Part shown: in pieces, positions 22,141-32,671 of the stretch | Layout of the letters: each line of letters begins with the position of its first letter | Numbering within the stretch: the first letter of the stretch is position 1 | NCBI GenBank assembly: GCA_945861705.1 | Contig: CAMAVM010000006.1 | Location: 1-64,000 of the forward strand | DNA from: Methylomagnum ishizawai | GTDB lineage: Bacteria > Pseudomonadota > Gammaproteobacteria > Methylococcales > Methylomonadaceae | DNA: 64,000 nt | Direction of reading: 5' to 3' | Program-made: the position numbers and the translations under genes | Notes under the pieces: model-generated | The model's input: only the letters and a program-made list of their open reading frames with translations | Database searches by the model: none | What the model was told of the DNA's origin: nothing

Positions 22141-22674
22141 ATGAAACCACTAAAACACCAAATAACACCTTATCTGACTTTAATCTTGGTTAACATAATA
22201 CTTTCTGCTGTTAACCCTGCTGTGGCGGAGTCAGATAAGCAAATGCAAGACAAGCTGCTTAGGCAACGCGAGGCCTTGCAACAGGGAGAACATGCAGGTC
22301 ATGCCAATATGGCGGATAAGGGGCCTGATTTTCGGGGTATTTATTACGGGTATTTTCCCTGCAAGGAAGAAGATTGCAGCGGCATCAAAATCACTTTGTC
22401 CTTAAAGCGCAATAATAATTACCTGTTGGTGACCCAGCCCGCAAAACCATCGTCACGGGAGTTTTTTGAAAAAGGCAAATTTACCTGGAATGACGACACG
22501 CGTACCGTCGTGTTAACGCCCAAAGACAAGCCAGCGTCTGGGCAGTACCGCATTGTTGATGAAGGTACTCTTATCCAGCTTAACGCGGATGGCTCAGAGC
22601 TGGCTGGCGATCAAGATGACTATATTTTACGCCGTGGCGATACGGTAAAGTCGCGTGAGGTTCATATACATTAA
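22141..22674 (+). CDS. NlpE-like (copper resistance protein NlpE N-terminal domain) exported protein
   Basis: 177 aa with a signal peptide (to about Ala29, PAVAES). The core GIYYGYFPCKEEDCSGIKITLSL with Cys74 and Cys79 matches the NlpE N-terminal beta-barrel, where the motif is usually C-x2-C (PCADC); here the spacing is C-x4-C. YRIVDEGTLIQLNADGSELAG is the typical end. A His-rich patch (GEHAGHANM) and final HIH could bind metal. There is no lipobox, so it may be soluble in the periplasm. NlpE senses surface contact and copper stress in E. coli; that role here is inference. Confidence 0.75.
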   Translation: MKPLKHQITPYLTLILVNIILSAVNPAVAESDKQMQDKLLRQREALQQGEHAGHANMADKGPDFRGIYYGYFPCKEEDCSGIKITLSLKRNNNYLLVTQPAKPSSREFFEKGKFTWNDDTRTVVLTPKDKPASGQYRIVDEGTLIQLNADGSELAGDQDDYILRRGDTVKSREVHIH

Positions 22675-22739
22675 ATTCAATAGCTTAGGTTGTTTTCTAT
22701 GTTCGTCTTACGCACCAACATATTAAGCATCCTGCCCAA

Positions 22740-23867
22740 TTATTTGACAAGGCTTAACAAAACACCCGCCGCCACCGCAGATCCAATTACCCCGGCAACA
22801 TTAGGCCCCATAGCGTGCATTAATAGGAAGTTATGGGGATTGCTTTCTAAACCAAGTTTGTTGGCAACCCGTGCTGCCATCGGTACAGCGGAAACACCCG
22901 CCGCGCCGATTAATGGATTAATCAAGGTGCTGCTGAATCGGTTCATGATTTTCGCCATGATGACACCGGCTGCTGTGCCGATGGCGAAGGCACATGCGCC
23001 TAGCCCCAAGATTCCTAAAGTTTTGACTTGTAAAAACGCCTCGGCACTGAGTTTTGAGCCGACCGACAAGCCTAAAAAGATGGTAACGATGTTGATAAGC
23101 TCATTTTGTGCGGTATTGCTTAGGCGTTCCACCACGCCGCTTTCACGCATTAAATTGCCCAAGGCAAACATACCGATTAACGGTGTCGCAGATGGTAATA
23201 ACAAGATGGATAAGAATAATAACATTAACGGAAACACGATTTTCTCGGCTTTACTGACATCACGCAGTTGCTGCATTTCAATCTTGCGTTCGTCTTCGGT
23301 CGTCAAAGCTCGCATGATCGGTGGCTGGATTAGCGGCACCAAAGCCATATAAGAATAAGCCGCCACCGCAATCGCACCCAATAAATCAGGGGCCAGTTTT
23401 GATGCGACATAAATCGCCGTTGGCCCATCTGCACCACCGATAATGCCGATAGCTGCGGCATCTTTTAAGCTGAACTCCAAACCTGGGATGATGTTGAGCG
23501 CTAACGCACCTAACAAGGATGCGAAAATACCAAACTGTGCGGCTGCACCTAAAAGTAAGGTCTTAGGGTTGGCTATCATGGGGCCGAAATCAGTCATTGC
23601 GCCCACACCCATAAAAATCAACAAGGGAAAAATCCCCATTTTTATGCCGAAATACAGGTAATACAAAAGCCCGCCTTCTTCGGCGATACCGGCGACTGGG
23701 ATATTGCTGAGGATTGCGCCAAATCCAATCGGCAATAACAATAGCGGCTCAAAGCCTTTGCTGATGGCGAGGTACAGCAACACAAAACCGACCAGCATCA
23801 TAAACGCCTGACCGCCAGTGAAGTTATAAAGTCCAGTGCTATGCCACAGTGAAAGTAGGTTTTCCAT
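22740..23867 (-). CDS. oadB: Sodium-pumping oxaloacetate decarboxylase, beta subunit
   Basis: 375-aa polytopic membrane protein that decarboxylates carboxybiotin and exports sodium. Family hallmarks are [20 protein letters not shown] (the conserved region with the Asp of the sodium site), [16 protein letters not shown] and the C-terminal [23 protein letters not shown]. The length matches the short OadB/GcdB/MmdB type. It is the last gene of oadG-oadA-oadB, 201 bp after oadA; that gap contains short repeats. Confidence 0.95.
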   Translation of the reverse strand: MENLLSLWHSTGLYNFTGGQAFMMLVGFVLLYLAISKGFEPLLLLPIGFGAILSNIPVAGIAEEGGLLYYLYFGIKMGIFPLLIFMGVGAMTDFGPMIANPKTLLLGAAAQFGIFASLLGALALNIIPGLEFSLKDAAAIGIIGGADGPTAIYVASKLAPDLLGAIAVAAYSYMALVPLIQPPIMRALTTEDERKIEMQQLRDVSKAEKIVFPLMLLFLSILLLPSATPLIGMFALGNLMRESGVVERLSNTAQNELINIVTIFLGLSVGSKLSAEAFLQVKTLGILGLGACAFAIGTAAGVIMAKIMNRFSSTLINPLIGAAGVSAVPMAARVANKLGLESNPHNFLLMHAMGPNVAGVIGSAVAAGVLLSLVK

Positions 23868-23980
23868 TTGTGTCTTTTAAAGTTTAATCCGTTATGGTTT
23901 CAAATGACCACCCTTTCTCCCTTGAGGGGGAAGGCTGGGATGGGGAATATAATCAGTTAAGGGTCTATGAACTTGTGATT

Positions 23981-24007
23981 CCGTTCGTCCTGAGCCTGTC
24001 GAAGGAC
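23981..24007 (-). repeat. Widespread short intergenic repeat, copy 2
   Basis: Inverse of the element at 21966-21990 (CGTTCGTCCTGAGCCTGTCG). It sits in the oadA-oadB gap along with two CTCTCCC-type palindromes, so the gap may affect oadB expression. Confidence 0.6.
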
Positions 24008-24068
24008 TTAATAGGATTCCTTAATTTATTCTCCTCACCCCAGCCCTCTCCAGCAGGAGAGGGAGTTC

Positions 24069-25859
24069 TTACAAAGAAACCAATACATCACCACTGGCAA
24101 CCGTACCACCTTCTTTTACGTTGACAGCGCTGACTATCCCGGCAACTTTGGTACGGATTTCAGTTTCCATTTTCATGGCTTCCATGATGACGACCACTTC
24201 GCCCTTAGCAACGCTGGCACCCACTTCAACCAGTATTTTCAAAATTGTTCCCGCCATCGGTGCGACAACTACCTCACCACTGCTGGATGCGGGAGTTGCA
24301 TAAGCTGCGCTGACTTCTGGTTTGATAGTTAAGTCTGAGCCACTTGATCCTACAGCGACCTTAAAGTTTCTTCCATCAACATTAACAGAATAGGTTTCAA
24401 CCACCGAATCCGATTTGTTGGTCTGCGCTGTTGCTAGGGAAGCTGCATAAGCCTTGGAATCGGGTGCGGCTTCAAATGCCTTCGGATTGCCGCGATTAAG
24501 CAGGAATTTCCAACCTACCTGGCTGAACATGCCATTGATTAAGGCATCTTCCTCAACACATTCTGCCAGCCTTATGCCTTCTTTCTCGGCCTTTTCCAGC
24601 ACATCGGCAACGAGCTTGTTCATTTCCGATTCGAGCAAATCGGCTGGACGACAGGTAATAGCCGTTGCCCCATTCAGCACGCGTTTTTGCAATTCCTTGT
24701 TGACGGGCGCAGGTGTCGCACCGTATTCGCCTTTCAGTACGCCAGCGGTTTCCTTTGTAATGGTTTTATAACGCTCACCACTCATCACATTGATGACAGC
24801 TTGGGTGCCGACGATTTGTGAGGTCGGCGTGACCAATGGAATAAAACCTAAATCTTCGCGCACACGCGGGATTTCCTTGATGACTTCATCAAATTTGTCC
24901 GCCGCGCCCTGCTCTTTCAACTGGCTTTCCATATTGGTCAACATGCCGCCTGGTACTTGTGCAATCAAGATTCGGCTATCAACCCCTTTCAAGCTGCCTT
25001 CAAACTGGGCGTATTTCTTGCGGACTTCACGAAAGTAAGTCGCAATTTCTTCAAGCTTGACCAAATTCAGCCCAGTATCGCGGTCAGTGCCTTCAAAACT
25101 GGCGACTATGGTCTCGGTAGGGCTATGTCCGTAAGTCATGCTCAACGAGGAAATGGCTGTATCGACATTATCAATGCCCGCTTCTGCGGCTTTGATGATG
25201 CTAGGAACGCTCAAGCCCGTGGTCGCATGGCATTGCATATGGATAGGGATGTTGGTGCTTTTTTTCAGACGGCTGACCAGCTCAAACGCATCATAAGGTT
25301 TAAGCAATCCAGCCATATCCTTAATGCAGATGGAATGTGCGCCCATATCTTCAATCTGCTTACCCAGAGCCACCCACACATCCATGGTATGCACTGGGCT
25401 AGTGGTATAGGAAATAGTGCCTTGGGCGTGGGCATCGGTATTCAACACCGCTTTGACGGCGCGTTCAATGTTACGCATATCGTTCATGGCATCAAATATG
25501 CGGAACACGTCAATGCCGTTAACGGCACATCGTTCGACAAATTTATCGACCACATCATCGGCATAGTGGCGATAACCCAACAGGTTTTGGCCGCGTAACA
25601 GCATCTGTTGGCGGGTTTTGGGCATGGCTTTCTTGAGCAAGCGCAAGCGTTCCCACGGATCTTCACCCAGATAGCGGATACACGCATCAAAGGTCGCGCC
25701 ACCCCAGGATTCCATCGACCAGTAGCCGATTTCATCGAGCTTGCCGCAAATTGGCAGCATATCCTCAATCCGCAAGCGGGTTGCGAGAATTGATTGATGT
25801 GCGTCGCGCAATACGACTTCAGTGATAGCCAGAGGCTTTTTTTTGCTTTTCGTTACCAT
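24069..25859 (-). CDS. oadA: Oxaloacetate decarboxylase, alpha subunit (biotin protein)
   Basis: 596 aa. The N-terminal carboxyltransferase barrel carries [20 protein letters not shown], the Lys in [13 protein letters not shown] and the metal-binding [12 protein letters not shown] linker leads to a biotinyl domain with MEAMKMET, biotin on Lys563. The enzyme transfers CO2 from oxaloacetate to biotin for the membrane beta subunit. It follows oadG by 65 bp on the same strand. The same architecture serves as pyruvate carboxylase subunit B, but the adjacent beta and gamma subunits settle the call. Confidence 0.95.
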   Translation of the reverse strand: MVTKSKKKPLAITEVVLRDAHQSILATRLRIEDMLPICGKLDEIGYWSMESWGGATFDACIRYLGEDPWERLRLLKKAMPKTRQQMLLRGQNLLGYRHYADDVVDKFVERCAVNGIDVFRIFDAMNDMRNIERAVKAVLNTDAHAQGTISYTTSPVHTMDVWVALGKQIEDMGAHSICIKDMAGLLKPYDAFELVSRLKKSTNIPIHMQCHATTGLSVPSIIKAAEAGIDNVDTAISSLSMTYGHSPTETIVASFEGTDRDTGLNLVKLEEIATYFREVRKKYAQFEGSLKGVDSRILIAQVPGGMLTNMESQLKEQGAADKFDEVIKEIPRVREDLGFIPLVTPTSQIVGTQAVINVMSGERYKTITKETAGVLKGEYGATPAPVNKELQKRVLNGATAITCRPADLLESEMNKLVADVLEKAEKEGIRLAECVEEDALINGMFSQVGWKFLLNRGNPKAFEAAPDSKAYAASLATAQTNKSDSVVETYSVNVDGRNFKVAVGSSGSDLTIKPEVSAAYATPASSSGEVVVAPMAGTILKILVEVGASVAKGEVVVIMEAMKMETEIRTKVAGIVSAVNVKEGGTVASGDVLVSL

Positions 25860-25924
25860 TGCCTTGTTGTTATTTCTTAAGCTGCTGCTCGTGTTTTAAT
25901 GCGGTCATTAGTACCATAAAACGA

Positions 25925-26152
25925 TCAATGGTGCTTGCTTCGATAATGATGAACTGCTGCTGAAATAGCGGCAACCGTACTCTTATCTAAGCCACTGGAT
26001 TCACTTCGGAATTTTGGCGTTGCCGCAGGAAAATAGCGCTGTACTAACGAAGACATAAGGTTGATAGCACCGACCAGCATGATAAGGAACACGAAAACGA
26101 TGCCCATGCCCGCAAACATAAGTTCAATACCACTGTTGATCTGCTCTGTCAT
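25925..26152 (-). CDS. oadG: Oxaloacetate decarboxylase, gamma subunit
   Basis: 75 aa: one N-terminal TM helix (ELMFAGMGIVFVFLIMLVGAINLMSS) and a short cytoplasmic tail ending ISAAVHHYRSKHH, whose His residues fit the zinc-binding tail that helps assemble the alpha and beta subunits. First gene of the oadGAB set. Confidence 0.9.
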   Translation of the reverse strand: MTEQINSGIELMFAGMGIVFVFLIMLVGAINLMSSLVQRYFPAATPKFRSESSGLDKSTVAAISAAVHHYRSKHH

Positions 26153-26327
26153 GTTATCGCTCTTTCTATATAAGTAGTCAACACAACTCCATTATCCCTA
26201 AAACCATTCAGCTAAACAAACTAAACATAGTGGGTAAGCCTGGTTTTATGCCAAGTTATTAAATTACCTGTCATGAATGTTTTCAATTCGCTAAAATGAC
26301 TGCGTTATCGTTCCTGACAGACCTAAT

Positions 26328-27212
26328 ATGAAAACGACAATCACCGTATGCGCCGTACAACAGCCTTGTAATCAAGATAGACAGACCAATTTTGATTTGT
26401 CTGTCGCTAAAATTCATGAAGCCGCCGCCAACAAAGCTGACCTGGTAGTGTTGTCTGAACTGCATCTTGATCCTTACTTTTGTCAGAATGAAGATTACGG
26501 ACATTTTGATCTCGCCCAGTCTATACCTGGTCCGAGTACCGAGATTCTATCCACATTAGCAAAAAAACTGGGTATTGTAATTGTCTCGACCCTGTTCGAG
26601 AAACGCGCAGCAGGGCTTTACCACAATACAGCGGTGGTCTTTGAAAAGGACGGCAGTATCGCAGGAAAATACCGGAAAATGCACATTCCAGATGATCCTG
26701 GATTTTACGAGAAATATTATTTCACGCCAGGTGACCTCGGTTTTAAACCGATTGAAACCTCCATTGGCAAACTTGGTGTATTAATCTGCTGGGATCAATG
26801 GTTTCCTGAGGCGGCGCGGTTAATGGCGTTGGCAGGTGCTGAAATACTGATATACCCTACGGCTATTGGTTGGGATTCAGGCGATACAACCGATGAGCAA
26901 CAACGTCAGTTAAATGCCTGGATTACTATTCAGCGGTCTCATGCGGTTGCGAATGGTATTCCAGTTGTCGCTTGTAATCGCATCGGTTTTGAAAAAGCGC
27001 CTGATTCAGATGCTGGTATTAATTTTTGGGGTAATAGTTTTATTGCTGGACCACAAGGCGACATATTAGTAAGCGCCAATGCTACCGACCCAAAATTGTT
27101 AATCTATACTATCGACAAAACCAGAACTGAAAGGGTTAGACAAATATGGCCTTTTCTTCGTGATCGGAGAATCGATGAGTATGGGAATTTAATCAAACGA
27201 TATATTGATTAA
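26328..27212 (+). CDS. aguB: N-carbamoylputrescine amidase
   Basis: A nitrilase-superfamily enzyme of 294 aa that releases putrescine from N-carbamoylputrescine, the last step of the arginine decarboxylase/agmatine route. The catalytic triad is Glu44 (VLSELHLDPYF), Lys117 (GKYRKMHIPDD) and Cys154 (LICWDQWFPE); ending WPFLRDRRIDEYG is typical of AguB. The agmatine deiminase partner is not in the window. Putrescine made here would feed spermidine synthesis with speD at 11.2 kb. Confidence 0.93.
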   Translation: MKTTITVCAVQQPCNQDRQTNFDLSVAKIHEAAANKADLVVLSELHLDPYFCQNEDYGHFDLAQSIPGPSTEILSTLAKKLGIVIVSTLFEKRAAGLYHNTAVVFEKDGSIAGKYRKMHIPDDPGFYEKYYFTPGDLGFKPIETSIGKLGVLICWDQWFPEAARLMALAGAEILIYPTAIGWDSGDTTDEQQRQLNAWITIQRSHAVANGIPVVACNRIGFEKAPDSDAGINFWGNSFIAGPQGDILVSANATDPKLLIYTIDKTRTERVRQIWPFLRDRRIDEYGNLIKRYID

Positions 27213-27248
27213 TATAACCCAACCATATTAGCCAATAATAGTGGAAAA

Positions 27249-27563
27249 CTACACCTTAAACTCAGAGCGATCATGCCCTTTATCGAGTAAGGCTTGCATC
27301 CATTTAGGTGTCATTCCCCGTCCTGTCCAGGTCTTTTCAGCATCTTGGGGGTGACGGTATTTGATAGAGACTTTAGAAACAGTGCGAGGAGATTTTTTCC
27401 CATTTTCATGTATTTCTACAGTAGAATCTATGGATGCCGCCAGTTCTTTAATCTTGGCAATAACTTCTTTTCGCTTACTAAATTGCTTGTTTTTTAAGGC
27501 ATTTTCTGCCTTTTCGATAACTGCCTTCAGTTCTTTTTCCGAAAGATTTTGATAATCTGACAT
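27249..27563 (-). CDS. H-NS family nucleoid-associated protein
   Basis: 104 aa with an N-terminal coiled-coil (EKELKAVIEKAENALKNKQF) and the C-terminal H-NS DNA-binding motif YRHPQDAEKTWTGRGMTPKWM. These proteins bind A+T-rich DNA and silence acquired genes. Likely relevant to A+T-rich insertions such as the Mrr gene. ATG start; convergent with aguB. Confidence 0.92.
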   Translation of the reverse strand: MSDYQNLSEKELKAVIEKAENALKNKQFSKRKEVIAKIKELAASIDSTVEIHENGKKSPRTVSKVSIKYRHPQDAEKTWTGRGMTPKWMQALLDKGHDRSEFKV

Positions 27564-27673
27564 TGCGCCTATTCCTAGAGATATACTTAGAGTTTATATT
27601 AAAATTTCAGTTTATAAGGTAATAATTATTTACCAGCCTAATAGATTACATTAATTAGTTATTTAACTAAAAC

Positions 27674-28297
27674 TTATTTTAACTCCAAATTGAAACTTTG
27701 CTCGGCTAATTTATCTCTTGATTCATCCACCAACCTGACTATCCAATCATTATTTGTTGTATAGGTAATCACTTGTTTGCTTGCGGTACGCCAAGGATCG
27801 GCAGATATATTCACCTTTTTTCGAGATACAAGTTCGCCATTTAACCACCACTCATGGAAAACAGCCTTACCTTTCATACCTTTTAATTCAACAAAATAAT
27901 GAATCCATAAGGTTTCTTTTTTACCTATTTTTAGTGGTAAGGCTATCGTATCAACCGGTTCGCTTTTTTTGATTTCACGGGTTAATTGTGCCCTAACGAC
28001 TAGGTTACTATTATCTATTTTGGGTTTTGCTACTGTGTTAATAACTGCATCGGGCTGGCTTTTAATTTCAGCCGCTTGCTTTGGCAAAGCTAACTGTGTG
28101 CTGGTATCAACTTTTTTCTCGTTGCTGTCAGTAAAATAAAATAAGGTCATAAGTATCAACAAAGCACTACCTAACGCCAATCCTATTCGCTTAAGATTCC
28201 ATTCCGTTGTCATGCCTGAAGCCGAAACGGGCTTTCCTGAGGTTTTCCCAGGTGTAGAGTATTTAACTTTGATGACGATATTTTTATTTTCTGGCAT
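27674..28297 (-). CDS. DUF2914-domain membrane-anchored protein
   Basis: 207 aa from the ATG at 28297 (MPENKNIVIKVKY); a TTG at 28348 would add 17 residues. A cytoplasmic start of about 45 residues, one TM helix (IGLALGSALLILMTLFYF) and an exported C-terminal DUF2914 domain (LKGMKGKAVFHEWWLNGELV, DPWRTASKQVI, WIVRLVDESRDKL). The domain is a beta-rich module of unknown function found in several proteobacterial envelope proteins. Alone in its transcript. Confidence 0.82.
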   Translation of the reverse strand: MPENKNIVIKVKYSTPGKTSGKPVSASGMTTEWNLKRIGLALGSALLILMTLFYFTDSNEKKVDTSTQLALPKQAAEIKSQPDAVINTVAKPKIDNSNLVVRAQLTREIKKSEPVDTIALPLKIGKKETLWIHYFVELKGMKGKAVFHEWWLNGELVSRKKVNISADPWRTASKQVITYTTNNDWIVRLVDESRDKLAEQSFNLELK

Positions 28298-28629
28298 AAA
28301 TGTACCAACCCTGTCAGGTGAACCAAAACGATAATGCTTTAAAATCAAACTATAGCATAGTTTTTGTCGAATAAAATGTTATACCTTGTTAATATACCTA
28401 CATAGATTTTAGCTAAAGAAAGTTCATTAGAAATAACCTTTATCTGCTTAGTTAACAAGACTTTTTCTGCTATTCTCTTAATCGTAAGGAAGGATTTAGG
28501 TCTATTTAGAACAATGTGGACTGTTAGCTGTGTCTTTCCTTATGTTACAAGCATTAAAAAGAACTTTTTTGGTTTTTTGAAGTTCTTTTTATAAGTAGCT
28601 TTCGCAGGATTTTGTGGATATCTCTCTAA
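28298..28629. other. Leader region of the suc operon with two inverted repeats
   Basis: No gene. TAAGGAA at 28485-28491 can pair with TTCCTTA at 28536-28542. AAAAAGAACTT at 28556-28566 pairs with AAGTTCTTTTT at 28580-28590, a strong hairpin ending in T-rich DNA some 40 nt before the sucA ATG. It resembles an intrinsic terminator, so attenuation or the end of a leader RNA is possible. Confidence 0.5.
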
Positions 28630-31452
28630 ATGTCACTACTTAAATTTTTTCAAGATTCTTCCTCTCTCAACGGCGGTAACGCCACTTTTATTGAAAACCT
28701 CTATGAGCGATTTCTGGAAGACCCCGAATCGGTTGAACCAGGCTGGCGTACACAATTCCGTGAAATCCATAACGGAGCCACTTATGAGATCGCACATAGC
28801 CCCATCGTAGAACGTTTTGGGCAACTGGCATTAAAACCACAAAGTCGAATTGCACAACTGCAAGGCTTTACTGAAGAAAGTGTTAAAAAACAATCTGCTG
28901 TGGCACGGTTGATTAATCATTACCGTGTTCGTGGACATCAGATCGCTAGCAATAATCCACTTGGTGCTGATATTCCCTATCCTACTGACATGGATCCTGC
29001 TTACTACGGCTTGTCCGAACTGGATATGGACACTTTGTTTGACACTGGCGCTCTCTACGGAGCTGACCGACTGCCGCTACGGGAAATTATCAGCCGTCTC
29101 CAGGAAATCTATTGCGGCAGTATTGGCTCTGAGTATATGCACATTGTCGATACGCATATCAGACGTTGGGTGATTACTCGCATCGAAAGCTACACGGCTG
29201 ATTTAAATATAGAATCCGAAAAAAAACTGTGGCTTTTACAATTACTGACCGCTGCGGAAGGTATCGAACATTATCTACAGAATAAATTTGTGGGCCAAAA
29301 ACGTTTCTCCCTTGAGGGAGCAGAATCGCTGATTCCAATCTTAGACGAATTAATCCAAAATTCCGGTGCGAAAGGGGTAAAGGAAATCGTCATTGGTATG
29401 GCGCATCGCGGACGGCTTAACGTTTTGACCAATATCTTAGGCAAAAGCCCTTCCAGCTTGTTCAACGAATTCGCCGGAACAACTTCACCCTCACCCGGTG
29501 TCAGTTCAGGTGATGTGAAATACCACATGGGCTTTTCATCTGATATAGATACGCCAGGGGGCGCTGTTCATTTAACCTTGGCATTTAATCCATCACACTT
29601 GGAAATTATCAATCCGGTTGTAGAAGGTTCGGTAAAAGCCCGCCAGGATCGCGCTGGAAGCGACGGCAAAAACACGGTGATCCCCGTGCTAATTCATGGC
29701 GATGCTGCATTTTCTGGGCAAGGCATCATCATGGAAACCTTGAATATGTCGCAAACCCGTGCGTTTAACACGGGCGGCACTGTCCATATTGTCATCAATA
29801 ACCAGATCGGTTTTACCACTAGCAATCCACTGGACGCACGCTCGACCCTTTATTGCACCGACGTAGCCAGTATGATCCAAGCACCAGTTTTCCATGTCAA
29901 CGGCGATGATCCAGAAGCGGTCATGTTTGTGACCAAACTGGCACTTGATTTCAGGATGACTTTTAACAAGGATGTGGTTATAGATCTTATTTGCTATCGC
30001 CGCTTAGGCCATAATGAGGCTGACGAACCAGCTACTACCCAGCCGTTAATGTACAAAAAAATCCGCAACCATAAAACCACGCGTAGGATTTATGCTGAAA
30101 AGCTAGTCAAGGAAAATACGATTACGGATAAACAATCAACATCTATGGAAATGGCATATCAACAACAGCTTGAGGCTGGAGTTATTGTTTCGAGACCGGT
30201 TCTGGATAGTAATATCTATTCCTATAGCGCCCAATGGAATAACTTCCTGAATCAAGACTGGGATGCACCAGCACGTACGGCGGTTTCTATTGACCATTTA
30301 CGTTTTTGTAATGACCGGATGCTGCGCTTACCGACGGGCTTTGAATTGCACCCAAGGGTTGCCAAGGTGATGGATAATCGCCGCAAGATGGCGGCGGGTG
30401 GAATGCCATTAGACTGGGGTTTTGCTGAAAATATGGCGTATGCTACCTTGCTTATGGACAAATTTCATATTCGGCTGACCGGACAGGATGTTGGACGAGG
30501 AACTTTTGTTCACCGTCATGCTGTACTGCACAACCAAATAAATAATAGAACCTATAAGCCACTTAAACATCTTGATAAAGATCAGGGTCGCGCACAAATT
30601 TATGACTCTTTGCTGTCTGAAGCAGGTGTCTTGGGTTTTGAATACGGTTACAGCACAACCATGCCTAACACCTTGGTGGTCTGGGAAGCTCAATTCGGTG
30701 ATTTTGCCAATGGTGCTCAGGTCGTTATCGATCAGTTTATTAGCTCTGGTGAAACCAAATGGGGACGTTTATGCGGACTTGTGATGCTACTGCCCCACGG
30801 CTTTGAAGGCCAAGGCCCAGAACATTCTTCGGCTCGGCTGGAACGTTATTTGCAGCTCTGCGCTGAACATAACATCCAGGTGTGTAGTCCGACAACGCCC
30901 GCGCAAATTTTTCACTTATTGCGCCGTCAACTCATTCGCGTATACAGAAAGCCGCTTATTGTGATGAGTCCGAAAAGCTTATTAAGGCATAAGCTTGCCA
31001 TCTCAACGCTTGAGGATCTGACTACCGGAGAATTTCTCCCTATTATCGGTGAGCAGGACGCTATTGATCCCAAACAGGTCACGCGCTTAGTATTTTGTGC
31101 TGGCAAGGTTTACTACGATTTACTCGAAGCACGTCGGCTAGATAACCTGAAAAACGTCGCTATTGCGCGTATCGAGCAACTGTACCCTTTTCCGGCAGAG
31201 CTTTTTAAGGCAGAAATTGCAAGGTATGCAAACTTAAAAGATTTTGTCTGGTGTCAGGAGGAGCCACAAAATCAAGGTGCTTGGTATCAATCAAAGCATC
31301 ATTTTACTGATAATCTGGAAGCCCATATCAGTGTAACTTATGTGGGACGGGAAGCATCAGCATCACCCGCTGTCGGGCATTTTCATGTCCACATAGAACA
31401 ACAAAAAACTGTCGTACAAACTGCCTTATACGGAAAACATTCAGGAAAATAA
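28630..31452 (+). CDS. sucA: 2-oxoglutarate dehydrogenase E1 component
   Basis: Thiamine-diphosphate enzyme that decarboxylates 2-oxoglutarate and succinylates the E2 lipoate. 940 aa, the normal length. Visible: the N-terminal E2-binding stretch ([19 protein letters not shown]), [11 protein letters not shown], the ThDP fold ([31 protein letters not shown]), [20 protein letters not shown], and [21 protein letters not shown]. First of a tight operon: sucB starts 1 bp after its stop. Confidence 0.97.
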   Translation: MSLLKFFQDSSSLNGGNATFIENLYERFLEDPESVEPGWRTQFREIHNGATYEIAHSPIVERFGQLALKPQSRIAQLQGFTEESVKKQSAVARLINHYRVRGHQIASNNPLGADIPYPTDMDPAYYGLSELDMDTLFDTGALYGADRLPLREIISRLQEIYCGSIGSEYMHIVDTHIRRWVITRIESYTADLNIESEKKLWLLQLLTAAEGIEHYLQNKFVGQKRFSLEGAESLIPILDELIQNSGAKGVKEIVIGMAHRGRLNVLTNILGKSPSSLFNEFAGTTSPSPGVSSGDVKYHMGFSSDIDTPGGAVHLTLAFNPSHLEIINPVVEGSVKARQDRAGSDGKNTVIPVLIHGDAAFSGQGIIMETLNMSQTRAFNTGGTVHIVINNQIGFTTSNPLDARSTLYCTDVASMIQAPVFHVNGDDPEAVMFVTKLALDFRMTFNKDVVIDLICYRRLGHNEADEPATTQPLMYKKIRNHKTTRRIYAEKLVKENTITDKQSTSMEMAYQQQLEAGVIVSRPVLDSNIYSYSAQWNNFLNQDWDAPARTAVSIDHLRFCNDRMLRLPTGFELHPRVAKVMDNRRKMAAGGMPLDWGFAENMAYATLLMDKFHIRLTGQDVGRGTFVHRHAVLHNQINNRTYKPLKHLDKDQGRAQIYDSLLSEAGVLGFEYGYSTTMPNTLVVWEAQFGDFANGAQVVIDQFISSGETKWGRLCGLVMLLPHGFEGQGPEHSSARLERYLQLCAEHNIQVCSPTTPAQIFHLLRRQLIRVYRKPLIVMSPKSLLRHKLAISTLEDLTTGEFLPIIGEQDAIDPKQVTRLVFCAGKVYYDLLEARRLDNLKNVAIARIEQLYPFPAELFKAEIARYANLKDFVWCQEEPQNQGAWYQSKHHFTDNLEAHISVTYVGREASASPAVGHFHVHIEQQKTVVQTALYGKHSGK

Positions 31453-31453
31453 C

Positions 31454-32668
31454 ATGAGCATTTCAGTCATAACCCCTAACTTACCGGAGTCTGTTTCCGA
31501 CGCAACTGTGGTTGTGTGGCATAAACAGCCTGGAGATAGCGTCCAGAAAAATGAAAACCTTGTCGATTTGGAAACGGATAAAGTTGTCCTGGAAGTGCCT
31601 GCACCTGAATCTGGTGTCCTATCAGCCATTCTCAAGGAAAGTGGTGCAATTGTTAACGGCGGCGAACTCTTAGCTACAATAGAACCGCAAGTAAGCCAGG
31701 CTATTACTGCTGAGAAGACAATACCCACTGCTCAAAACGCGGCAATCCCGTTAAGCCCTTCCGTACGCCGGATAGTTCATGAAAACACACTCGATCCGAC
31801 TTTAATCAAAGGCAGTGGAAAAGATGGTCGCCTCACTAAAGGGGATGTTTTAGATCATCTCAACAAACAACAACCCTCAGAAACAAAAGCAGCTGATGTA
31901 ATAACGCCCGAAGTCAAACAAAAGCCTATAGAAGTCATTGAACCAATAATTACAATTTCTGCAGGGCATCGCCCTGAACAACGCGTTGCAATGACCCGCT
32001 TAAGGGCAAAAATTGCCGAACGTCTACTTCAGGCGCAACAAAATGCAGCGATGTTGACGACATTCAATGAAGTCAATATGCAAAATATTATTGATCTCCG
32101 CAACCAATATAAATTGAGATTTGAACAAAAACATAATGCCAAATTAGGCTTTATGTCATTTTTTGTCAAAGCTTCAATCGAAGCTTTAAAACGCTTCCCT
32201 GCTATCAATGCTTCGATTGATAACACTGACATTATTTATCACGGTTACTACGATATTGGCATTGCAATCAGTACACCTCGTGGTTTGATTGTTCCTGTAT
32301 TACGTGATGCAGACCAACTTGATTTCGCAGGCATTGAAAAAGGCATTGTTGATTTTGGCGAAAAAGCCCGCTCGGGTGCGTTAAGTTTTGATGACTTGAA
32401 AGGAGGAACTTTCACAATCACTAACGGCGGGGTTTTTGGCTCTATGCTTTCAACTCCAATACTTAATCCACCTCAGTGTGCAATTTTAGGTATGCATGCC
32501 ATTAAAGATCGAGCAGTTGTAGAAAACGGCCAAATTATCATTAGGCCAATCATGTACTTAGCTTTATCTTATGATCACCGCCTTGTTGATGGTCGCGAAG
32601 CCGTGCAATTTTTGGTCACCATAAAAGAGTGTCTTGAAGCACCAGCCCATTTGCTCTTAAATATATAA
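31454..32668 (+). CDS. sucB: 2-oxoglutarate dehydrogenase E2, dihydrolipoyl succinyltransferase
   Basis: 404 aa with one lipoyl domain (lipoyl-Lys43 in [14 protein letters not shown]), a peripheral subunit-binding domain ([35 protein letters not shown]) and the acyltransferase core ending in [16 protein letters not shown] (His375, Asp379). All catalytic positions are present, so the core of the complex should be functional. It lies between sucA and the lpd homologue with gaps of 1 and 3 bp. Confidence 0.97.
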   Translation: MSISVITPNLPESVSDATVVVWHKQPGDSVQKNENLVDLETDKVVLEVPAPESGVLSAILKESGAIVNGGELLATIEPQVSQAITAEKTIPTAQNAAIPLSPSVRRIVHENTLDPTLIKGSGKDGRLTKGDVLDHLNKQQPSETKAADVITPEVKQKPIEVIEPIITISAGHRPEQRVAMTRLRAKIAERLLQAQQNAAMLTTFNEVNMQNIIDLRNQYKLRFEQKHNAKLGFMSFFVKASIEALKRFPAINASIDNTDIIYHGYYDIGIAISTPRGLIVPVLRDADQLDFAGIEKGIVDFGEKARSGALSFDDLKGGTFTITNGGVFGSMLSTPILNPPQCAILGMHAIKDRAVVENGQIIIRPIMYLALSYDHRLVDGREAVQFLVTIKECLEAPAHLLLNI

Positions 32669-32671
32669 CGT

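Noticed and set aside
22690-23352. 220-codon plus-strand frame opposite oadB
   Set aside because: It mirrors a strongly supported gene and has an Ala/Pro/Lys composition typical of an antisense frame.
24957-25598. 213-codon plus-strand frame opposite oadA
   Set aside because: Antisense shadow of the carboxyltransferase domain; no ribosome site or known domain.
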